Origin: Phytophthora hibernalis
Taxonomy: Eukaryota > Oomycota > Peronosporomycetes > Peronosporales > Peronosporaceae
DNA length: 64,000 nucleotides
Reading direction: 5' to 3'
NCBI GenBank assembly: GCA_012656075.1
Contig: JAAKBF010000083.1
Coordinates: forward strand, 310,001-374,000
The translations under genes were made by a program, and so were the position numbers. Positions 55,631 to 64,000 of this stretch are shown here, in pieces. Every line of letters starts with the position of its first letter. The first letter of the stretch is position 1. A model generated the notes under the pieces. The model was given only the letters and a program-made list of their open reading frames with translations, did not search any database and was not told where the DNA came from.

Positions 55631-55793
55631 AAGTTTGCTTGCTCACGACAGCGGACGCGACGGCTTCGTTCAACGCCATTTTGACGTAATGGCGTTGAAC
55701 AAAGCCATCGCGTCCGCTGTCGTGAGCAAGCAAACTTTACGATGGCTTCGTTCAACGCCATTTTGACGCAATGGCGTTGAACGAAGCCATCGC
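55631..55793. repeat. Serial foldback inside element C
   Basis: 55631-55680 pairs with 55688-55737 (50-bp arms, two mismatches). The next stretch folds back again: the GCTTCGTTCAACGCCATT segment occurs a second time near 55745 and its complement near 55770. Three alternating orientations of one short gene segment. Confidence 0.85.
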
Positions 55794-57517
55794 GTCTGGC
55801 TCGGCTTCGGCGCTCGGCAAACACGAGCGTCCCGAAGGCTTTGAACACAAGTCAGCGCGTGAGGAGCGCTTTGCAGCCCAATCCTGGGATGCGCTGGAGT
55901 CGAGTGGTAATCCTGTCTACGGTCTCGCTCGCAAGTACGCGGACGTTTTTCCTGAGAAGATCACGGCGACCCTTCCCAAGGACCGCGGCGTGCGGCATGA
56001 GATCGACCTCGTGCCAGGAGCCAAGTATTGCGTGACGCGGCAGTGGCCGCTGCCGCGCGATCAGGTACAAGCGATTGATGAATTCTTCGAATGCCGTCAC
56101 AAAGCAGTAAATGTGCGGGAAAGCATCTCCCCGCACTCAAGTCCGACCGTCTGCGTAAAGAAGGCCACCGGCGGATGGCGCATCGTTCCCGCATTCAACA
56201 AGCTGAACGATGCGGCCATTCCGGCTCAGACTCCGATTCCCCGCAAGGACATCTTTCTGGACTCGATGTCCGGCAGTACGATCTACAGCGCCATCGATCT
56301 GACCGATGGTTTCTATCAGATCCTGATGCGCGCCAGCGATATTCCGCTGGTGGCTCGTGATGGCCCAGGGCTTGAAGAATGCGCCAGCTACATTCAACCG
56401 CATGTACTAAGACCCTGCGCAACTTCGCCCAGCTACTTTGATGACATCTTCGTGCACAGCAAGGAGGAACGCGGCCGACCCGCGCTTGATGTTCATCTCG
56501 AGCACCTCGAGAGAGTCTTCGCGGCGATGCGCGAGAACAAGCTGTACGCGAATTTGATGAAATGCATCTTCTGTCGCCGGAGATTCCGGTGATTCGGTGC
56601 TACGTCAGCAGTAAGGGTGTTCGTGCAGATCCCGAGAAGATCACGTCGATCTGTTCCTGGCCAGCGCCCAGGAACGTGAAGGAGTTACGGCAATGGCTTG
56701 GTCTGGCTAACTACCTGCACAAGTATACGAAGGACTATGCTCGTATTATCCGACCTCTGTCGCAGCTACTTAAGAAAGACATGCAATGGACCTGGTCCCC
56801 GAGAATCAGGGGGCCTTCGAAGCTGTGAAGAGCAGTCTCGCGTCAGCCCCAGTGCTGGCGCCGGCGGATCACTCGAAGGCCTTCCACGTCGTCTGCGATG
56901 CCAGCGACTTCGGAATCGGCTGCGCGCTAATGAAGTTTGACGACGAAGGGCAGGAGCGTGTCGTGAGTTATCAGTCACGACAATTGAAACCCGCGGAACG
57001 CAATTACCCGGTCCACGACAAGGAGCTCCTTGCCATACGCTACGCGCTCATCAAGTTCCGCGTTTATCTACTGGGCAGAGGTCTGTTCGCTCTGTACACG
57101 GATCACGCGTCGCTGAGGACGGCAACCAAGAGCCCCCATCTGAGTCAGCGTATAGCTCGCTGGTTCTCCTTCTTTGCTGAGAACAACTTCGTCGTCCACT
57201 ACAAGCCAGGCAAGTCGAATATCCTGGCGGACGCGCTCTCTCATCGTCCCATCTACGATCCTCGATCCGACTTAAGGTGGTCCGGCTTTGCGGACGCCGA
57301 CAAAGACGAAGATAGTGCTACGCGTGTCGTAGCAGGCATCAGCTCGACTAAAGTTCACGCGACAAGTCCACTACGCGAAGCTATCGCGTCCACGTACGAC
57401 GCAGACGACTTCCTGTCGTGTAGGATCACGCAGAAATTCTCACTACCAAATGGTATGAGTCCCATCAACAACACTCGCTTCCCCTTGTCAGGTCAACGAG
57501 TGTTGGATCAAACCTGA
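55771..57517 (+). pseudogene. Reverse transcriptase and RNase H of element C
   Basis: RT: HEIDLVPGAKYCVTRQWPLP, YSAIDLTDGFYQILMRASDI, SYFDDIFVHSKEER. About 60 bases of the central palm (LTAVSTPSGMLWEW in the sister elements) are deleted. RNase H is open from 56786 to 57517: VCDASDFGIGCALMKFDDE, YQSRQLKPAERNYPVHDKE, YTDHASLRTATK, HYKPGKSNILADALSH. Confidence 0.85.
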
Positions 57518-59186
57518 AGACCAGGAGCGATCCCTTACACCGGGTTGGGTGTGAACCCTCTGTACACCTAGGTTGTATTAGGCCAACCCAATAACCTGCA
57601 CCACTAGCCACGAGCGAGGGCTAGTATGCAATATTGCGCTTTCGCGCGTACCCCGCAGTCCCTCAGAAGGAAGGGTACCGGCTGTCAAGCCTAATACGGG
57701 TTTGCCGAGGTAAAACCTCGGCGGATAGTAAATGTGTATGGAACACTCGGTTCCACTATAATATTTGGTGAACGACGCTTCTCGTCGCTCCCAACACCCG
57801 GCCACTCTAATCTCTTGGACTGACCAGCAACAAACCCTCGGTTCAATGTACCTTAGGCTCGCTGACCAGCATCCCACAAGCCGAGCGTATCCAGACCCTA
57901 AGATAAGCTAGCTAGACTTACCGAAGACGGACTTGACCCTTGGTGACTTGGGGGAGACTGCTGATTTATTTCTGTTGATCTATGGTTCTGAGAGCCTCTG
58001 TAGTCAATCCTATAGCTAGTCCTATATCTAAATACAAATATCCAGTGTGAACCGATCCCCGTATGTGATCCTGTATCCGGCTCTATAAGGCCGAGGATAC
58101 GAAACTGAAATGGGTACAAACGAGGGTTTGCACCATCGGCCGGGAGTTTATTATACCCGGCCGAGACCTCGGTCACTATCACTCCTATGTCACTACCGTG
58201 CGGGGAATGAGATAAGCCAATCGGGTGGCGTTATTGCGTTCACCGAAAGGCACAACATCGGTAATCGGGTGACCGAGCTGTGACCGCTTGGCCCCAAAAC
58301 CCCAACACCACAACTGCCCCCGCCTCGACGCAAGCTCCCGCAATTAGTGCGCGACGTGCCACCCCTTGATCGTGCGCCTCTTGATACTCCATTGCCCCTG
58401 GTGGGACAAGCTACGGTTGTCGGACTTCACGTTCTCGATGCGTCTGGGGAGGTTCGTTCGTGATCTTCTTTTGCTCTCGTGCCCCCAGAACATCTTCTGA
58501 CACCTCTGTGTGTATTCTACACCATCGTGCGCATTCTCAGGGAGTCGATCAACCATCGTCCGACATTGTGGGCTCCACAGGGGTTTCTGTGCCTGCTCTT
58601 CGGTTGCCAACTCCTGCCCATCTGACCTCTGACGGGGCCTCGGAGAGATTATCCAAGCTTCGGCTGCTGACGGTATAGACCAAGCGAGGCACGATGAGAT
58701 AGACGAGGAAGCCACCGAGGGTTCTTCACGTCCCACTCCGGTTCCGGCAGCGGGAGAATAGCTTCCAATCGGGGGTACCTGATCTGGTCGTTTTGGCTCA
58801 CATTGTGTCTGGGGCATAGATCTAGACCTCGGTCCCACCATTTTCGACCTTTCCGTTCATCCTTTAACTTGTCTTCGTGTTATCCGAAGCTTGTAGTCTT
58901 CCGCAGGGGCTATTCTAGAACTTGAGTAATTCCATTTCATCCAATTCCACTCGAAAATCGTTCACGTCACATGTAAATAAATTCGATGCAGTAATAGTTT
59001 TCGTCTGTCACCACGGGTTGCATAACCCCGCAGGCAGTTCAATAGTCGATCCGACATTGCAACCGATCTTCGCAAGAGACCCGACTGTTCTCAAGTGTCG
59101 GTGACATGCAATTCCGATACAGTAGTAAATTTCGTCTGTCACTACGGGCTGTATCGACCTCGATCATCACCGTAGACCGTCGGTCG

Positions 59187-60336
59187 CTACGCTGCGCATA
59201 TAGGTAGTGCACCACACAAAATCGATGGGTTTCCATTTCGGACATCAAACCCGACCCTTTTCACTTTGAACTCTCGGACGGCACGTCTAATGCTCGCCGA
59301 CAGCGGGAATCGGTCGCCGAAGATGACCTCCACTTCGTACTCGCCGGCTAGTCGGTCCGGATCCCAACTATCTTCAGACCACAACACTTTGACGACATCC
59401 ACCCTCGTACTACGGGTGCCAACCGAACTCTCGGTCGGTCTCCAAATTCATTCACGACCTTGATTCGGGACATATACACCACGGGAAAAAGCATGTTTCC
59501 GATCCTGTCTGGTAAGTCCAACTCGTATGCGAATTCTTCGATCTTGGTCTTGACTCTGAATATTTCATGCCATCGGTCAGCTAATTTCTTTGTCAATCTC
59601 GACTTGACGCGCTTCATGTACAACCATACTCTATCCCAATGGAGCGGAGATCTCGGTACTTCCACTGGAGAATCGGGTGTTGCCCCTGTCTCCGCTCGTG
59701 ACTCCTCCGAGGTTTCGTTGTCACCAATGTTCGGTGCTACTACTCGCGACTCGACCGATGTCTCATTTTCACCAACGCTCGGTACTGCAGCTCCCTCGCG
59801 GCGGCTCAACGACTCATTGTGTTCCTTTGCTCTCCGAGCCATATTGACGCCTTGGTATTCCATCGGCATTTCTCTTGCTGTCGGTTCGCATCTCGACGTT
59901 CGGTGCCCCACCGACGATTCATCCCGAGGAGGTACAGCGCGCCGTTCTTGCTCAGCCCAACCTTGTCGTCCATCCTCCTCGCGTCTCTGGACGAGCGTAG
60001 CTCTTTATCTTGGGCGGTGGAGATCCATCGTCGGTGCTCTTCCAGTATAATCACAACGTCTACATCTTCTGCATTAGGAGCACCAAATTTTGCATCGGGG
60101 ACCGATTGCTCGTCTTCTAGCCCATTCTGGACCTCTGTGGATACACCGTCTGCTTCGCCTCGTTGAGCCGCGTCATATCGGCCTACGACCGAGGTCTTAT
60201 CTGCGAATCGGACTCGTTTCTTCCTTGCGGTTGCTTGCTGTCTGGTCGTTACCGTTAAGTAATCCGGGACATCCGTAAAGAAATCGAAAAAAATATTTGT
60301 TGCGAGGAGTTTCATGAGCCACATGAGCTCGGGCAA
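59187..60336 (-). pseudogene. Linker, integrase tail and chromodomain of element E
   Basis: 60336-59806 has ATARKKRVRFADKTSV and ISTAQDKELRSSRD, ending GALYLLGMNRRWG just where integrase should begin. 59911-59348 resumes at the integrase tail: WDRVWLYMKRVKSRLTKKLA, YELDLPDRIGN. 59402-59187 has the decayed chromodomain LAGEYEVEVIFGDR and REFKVKRVGFD. The integrase catalytic core is deleted. Confidence 0.65.
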
Positions 60337-60426
60337 AGCTGGCCGTTGGGTTCTCTTCAGGCGTGGCTTTTACAGTCGTTTCTGCATAGACTTCGTAGGT
60401 GGCATCTCCGATCTGATTCAGTTCGA

Positions 60427-61268
60427 CTAATTCCGAATCCTGGTCTCGGTCGATATCACACTGGATTCTTTACTCCTTAGAGCCGCGCTTGCTAAAAGGT
60501 CAGCCGCGGCGTTGACCTCTCGGGACACGTGCAGATATTTCAGTGACCGAAGCTTGGTCGAGAGATTTCGGGGATATTTCAGCAGAGGCGTCAGAGATTC
60601 CATATGAAAGGCCATCACCCCTAGTGACTGCTGGATTGCGAGTCTCGGGTCTCACACAATGACTAAATCCTCGGCTCCATGCTCGAGTGTCGTCGATACT
60701 CCGTTGATCATTCCGGCATATTCAGCGAGGTTTACTGTGGTGGTCTCGAGATAAGCACGCACAGCTGTCACTACAGTCCATTCAGCCAATTTCGACAGAA
60801 GCCACGAGCAATTATCATACCCGCCGTTCTTTTTGATCTTGGTCGAGCCGTCAAACGACATCAGAAAGCCGCCGTAAAACATCGGTAGGCAGGCGTACAG
60901 CAAGTGCAGATCATATTCTTGTTCATCAATATCGCACACTACACCGGATGTCGATGGTAAAGAGCATTTCCACTCGACATCATGATCGTCTCGTGCCGTT
61001 TCAGCACTTCAACGAGATCTTGTTGTCGACGAGCGGTAGCGCTTGGGCTCAGAACATTCGGTTCTGAGTAGTCTACCACCGTCTCCAAGGCTTTGGTTAA
61101 GCCCGGCGAGAACGCCAATTCATGCGCGTAGTCCGTAAGATGAACCTTGTTCGCCAAATGCTCAGACGTACCATTTCCGTCATCATCATCAAAAGATTTA
61201 TCTCCAGAGGTAACGTGGTACGTCGCTGCCACGAATGGCGCTTTTTGATCAAATTCGATTTCACTCAT
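60427..61268 (-). pseudogene. RT start and RNase H of element E
   Basis: 61268-60939 ends EVLKRHETIMMSSGNAL, the lead-in to RT. The next frame jumps straight to RNase H: LMSFDGSTKIKKNGG (first Asp), TTTVNLAEYAGM (Glu), then a TGA where GDSRLAIQQ is expected, and HVSREVNAAADLLAS (last Asp). RT core missing. Confidence 0.65.
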
Positions 61269-61801
61269 AAAGTTTAGAATATTTAGATCATTTTGATTAA
61301 TCTGATTTCAGGCTAATCTAAACCATCACTAAAGGTCGTCAAGTGTGCCGACGGCGATGTCGAACAGGCGCTAGAAAGTGGCGGACAACTGGTTGGGCTG
61401 CTCTGAATAGTCGCCTAATTGAGGGTTTGAATAGCTTAGGGTGAGCTTTAGACGTAAACATCAACGAGATAGAGGGAATCCTCAGCTTTGTATCGGTACC
61501 CTACTTGCCTTCGTCCGACCTCTGGTTGCAGAGCTACAAAATTCCCCGCGCGGAGAAAAGCAAAAGTGGCGGACGACTGGTTGCATACTGAGGTCTAAAA
61601 CCTGATCGCATCCTGGGACGTCCTCGAATCCTAATGCTCCCGGAAATAACAACATCCACAACGGAGCCTCGTCATCATCCCTACCAGTAGTTCCGCACTT
61701 GGGACTCCCAAGTTTTGGGAGCTGCTAATCATTTGCATCAAAATACCTACCAAAGTAGCTAACTCGATTTATATAAATGTACTGTACAGTATCATTAAGT
61801 G
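61269..61801. other. Spacer, no gene seen
   Basis: Between element E and the hairpin at 61802. No supported feature. Confidence 0.4.
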
Positions 61802-61981
61802 GAAAGCGAGAACTTATCCCGTAGGCGAGAATCAAATTGGCATCAGGTATTGTGCCATCAGGTATTGTGCCATCAGGTATTGAATAGATAGGTATTGGCG
61901 AGAATCAAATTGGCATCAGGTATTGTGCCATCAGGTATTGTGCCAATTTGATTCTCGCCTACGGGATAAGTTCTCGCTTTC
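61802..61981. repeat. 41-bp perfect inverted repeat with internal tandem repeats
   Basis: 61802-61842 is the exact reverse complement of 61941-61981. Between them CATCAGGTATTGTGC recurs about four times. The right arm is the start of the kinase-derived fragment, so the left arm is an inverted copy of kinase coding DNA. Confidence 0.9.
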
Positions 61982-62215
61982 TGCAACGTTCCTTATTGGC
62001 TGCTCACTGGTTTCGACTGCTGAGTCGGATGCTGGCGCTAATGAAACACCCCTTAAGTCCTTAAGTCCGCGCAAACCAACGCACAAGAATACTTTGAGGA
62101 GTCCCCTTCGCCAAAACAATGCCGACATTCCCAGCGTAAAATTAAAGACGCGACATTACTTGTTACTTCTTCGCTATCGGTAGCACTCCAAGAACTTGCT
62201 TTACTCGCTGCATTC
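61935..62215 (+). pseudogene. Decayed fragment of the CDK10/11-like kinase gene
   Basis: Reads RLRDKFSLSATF and NADIPSV as in the kinase gene at 41978-43354 (RLRDKFPLSATF, NADIPSV). DNA matches include GCTGAGTCGGATGCTGGCGC and AATGCCGACATTCCCAGCGT, and CTTGCTTTACTCG near the end. Deletions and frame changes elsewhere. It abuts the 3' end of the oxidoreductase gene. Confidence 0.8.
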
Positions 62216-62228
62216 TTCAGTCTGCTTA

Positions 62229-63824
62229 TTACACTTGACCACACGCCGCGCCACCACCGTCACTGAGAAAATCGACGTACGCTTGGTCTTCAAATCGACT
62301 CGGTAGGAATGCGTCCACGTGGTCAGCCAGCCCGCAGCCCTCGAGTTTCTCGCCCATAACCTGCGTCGCCAGCAAGTGTCCTGACGCTCCGCTAGACATG
62401 AGACCAACACCGGTCATAGCAGACAGCAGGAAGATACCTCCAATTGTATTCGGGGCCGGTCCGATGAGAGGTAGGTTGTCCAGCGTCTTGCAATAATACC
62501 CACCGCTCACGTTGAATGAATCGCGCACTTCTGGTCGCGTTAGATAAGACCTCACCTGTGGAAACATCTTGGTAAGTCCGCGGACACAGACCTCTGGAAA
62601 TCTAAGGCAATATGGACGTCAGTATCAACTTCATGGGCATGACAGTAAACATCAGTGCAGCAACTCACCTCCGATCCAATACGTCTTCAACTGGATAATG
62701 CGCCGGTACAGGCTCGATATCGTACGTCCAGACTGCCATCATTTTATATCCATTGTACGGGCGCACATGAACTCCTCCCGGGTACTCTTTCAGCATGCGA
62801 GCTGCGGACGGATCAGTCAGAATCTCCTTGCGCTCCTCATCTGAAATCTACATCAAAACACACATCACAACGATGAATAAACTCCTCGAACAGATACATC
62901 TTGAACCAGTTCTTACCTCGAGATTCCCCATCGGGTCCGAATCGAACGTCAAGGGCATCGTAGGTGGCAATACATGGTCGATATCGTCGACAATAGCGCG
63001 GCAGTGCAACTCGTTAATAATGGGCACACCGAAGCTCGACATGTCTCGCTGTTTGAGCATATCCATGGTTCTCTCGAACAGCGGTCCCGTAGCAAAACCA
63101 CGTTGGGTGTCGCCACCTCCAGCGTTTCTCCATTGTTCATTGCCACCTTTACGCCACTCACATTGCCACCAGTAGCAAAGAAGTCGGTCACTTTGCCCTG
63201 CAGCACATTTGCCTGGGGACAGTACTCTACCGCCTTGGTGAGCTCGTAGTTGGCCACTTTGACAGGGTTCAAAGACCCACAACGACGCACATGCAAAGCT
63301 GCGAGAGCTTTCGAGTGTTTTAGATTAGGGAACGCCGCCGCCACGTTGTCAATGCCCACCAACAGGTCACTCCCGTCCAGATCGTACTGCATCTCCTCCG
63401 TCGAGAAGCGGTAGCCGCTGAGTTTATCATTGGGTTCATGAACTCGCAATTGTCCACCGCCATGTCGTTCCAGGTTCTTGGCCAAGTGCTTGAACTCGTC
63501 CACCTTGGCAGCGTCCCGAGTCACGAACAAGTATCCGTTGCGGTTCAGACCCAGCGCGTTGTTGGTCTCTTTGCAGATAGTGTCCATCTCATCGATCGAG
63601 TGTACTACGAGCTCTCGCATAGGCGTCTCGGCGTCACTCGGGAACCAATTGCGATAGCTGAAGGAGCCGTTCGCACTGGTGAGGGACAAAGGAGGCAGCG
63701 CATCCACCAGCAGCGGCTTGAAGCTCGGGTTGCGAGCATTCAGTCGTGCCAAGTGATAGAAAGCTGAACAACCTGCAACTCCAGCACCCACCACCACTAC
63801 GTCCGCCGAGCACTTTCGCAGCAT
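62229..63824 (-). CDS. FAD-dependent oxidoreductase, DAO family, three exons
   Basis: Glycine/D-amino-acid-oxidase-like flavoenzyme; substrate unknown. The ATG at 63824 (MLRKCSADVVVVGAGVAGCSAF) starts directly before the Rossmann GxGxxG that binds FAD. Later motifs: SYRNWFPSD, GLNRNGYLFVT, and the C-terminal DNLPLIGPAPNTIGGIFLLS plus SGASGHLLA typical of DAO enzymes. Exons 63824-62917, 62847-62669, 62601-62229; introns GT-AG, 69 and 67 bp. Exon 1 as given is one base short: restoring one base near 63092-63093 joins ATPNVVL to ATGPLFERTMDML and also puts the exon end in phase, giving 486 aa. The start at 63824 is preferred over an upstream TTG. A sarcosine or similar amine oxidase is possible, not shown. 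Confidence 0.85.
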
Positions 63825-64000
63825 TGCAAAAGCTTCAATAAGGAGAATTCCCAAATGAACATGACGTCCTCTCACGCACAAGTGATGAGCATGAAAGGTT
63901 GCAAGGACAGATATCGGTGATGCACTTCAAGCAGGCACTTGGTAATCATGGAGATCTTCCTATCAAGGAGTGGAATGCAATGCTGATCCCTTACGACGAC
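63825..64000. other. Upstream flank of the oxidoreductase
   Basis: Short 5' region to the window edge; no further gene seen. Confidence 0.4.

Larger units (their letters stand above)
52967..57520 (+). mobile_element. Ty3/gypsy retrotransposon C, 3'-truncated
   Basis: 5' LTR, primer-binding site, gag, protease, RT and RNase H are present. It stops after RNase H, near 57400-57520; integrase and 3' LTR are missing. Several frameshifts and an internal foldback. Confidence 0.85.
57521..61268 (-). mobile_element. Ty3/gypsy element E, internally deleted
   Basis: Minus-strand pieces in Ty3 order: start of RT, RNase H, post-RNase H linker, integrase tail, chromodomain. The RT palm and integrase catalytic core are absent. 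57521-59186 has no supported coding region and probably contains the 3' non-coding part and LTR, whose limits I could not fix (a possible LTR start TGTGGTGTTGGGG lies on the minus strand near 58310). Confidence 0.6.

Noticed and set aside
58344..58841. 165-codon minus frame downstream of element E's chromodomain
   Set aside because: Unrecognised, Arg/Ser/Pro-rich, in the likely non-coding end of a retroelement.

Overview
The window reads as nuclear DNA of an oomycete, most likely a Phytophthora species. The evidence is an intact RxLR-dEER effector gene, a second (broken) RxLR-type gene, short 67-95 bp GT-AG introns, and a load of Ty3/gypsy, Crypton, PiggyBac, mariner and Mutator-like remnants. 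It has the two-compartment layout known from Phytophthora: a compact block of housekeeping genes set in gene-poor, repeat-rich DNA.

Layout. 0.3-2.3 kb: PiggyBac-like transposase remnant. 2.3-8 kb: gene-poor, with foldback hairpins, an unrecognised coding-like stretch, a degenerate ~52-bp tandem array and a tRNA-like module. 8.0-8.5 kb: the RxLR effector. 8.9-21.1 kb: the gene-dense core, in order TFB5 (TFIIH subunit, +), imidazolonepropionase (-), a HutF/M20-peptidase fusion (+), a fusion of a Skp1-type prolyl hydroxylase with a GT60 GlcNAc-transferase (-), and ELP1 of Elongator (+). 21.6-25.5 kb: two flavohemoglobin genes in inverted orientation, one intact and one broken. 25.6-26.8 kb: mariner remnant. 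27.4-35.3 kb: Ty3 element A with LTR pair. 36-41.5 kb: Crypton and Mutator-like remnants and the broken RxLR gene. 42.0-43.4 kb: a CDK10/11-like kinase. 45-50.5 kb: Ty3 element B, without LTRs. 52.3-57.5 kb: head-to-head gag genes and Ty3 element C. 57.5-61.3 kb: internally deleted Ty3 element E on the minus strand. 61.9-62.2 kb: a decayed copy of the kinase 3' end. 62.2-63.8 kb: a three-exon FAD-dependent oxidoreductase.

How genes fit together. The divergent pair imidazolonepropionase / HutF-M20 covers the late steps of histidine breakdown by the formylglutamate route. The M20 domain fused to HutF is a candidate for the last hydrolysis, in place of canonical HutG. The PhyA-Gnt1 fusion would carry out two consecutive cytoplasmic modifications of Skp1, and it shares a very short divergent promoter with ELP1.

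A technical point runs through the window. Conserved genes (TFB5, PhyA-Gnt1, ELP1, the oxidoreductase) are interrupted by single missing bases, mostly in short homopolymers. This looks more like residual assembly error than gene death, so breaks in the effector and flavohemoglobin copies should be read with the same caution. Gene starts given here are ATG codons chosen by family fit; exon limits come from reading GT/AG sites and conserved protein frames by eye.
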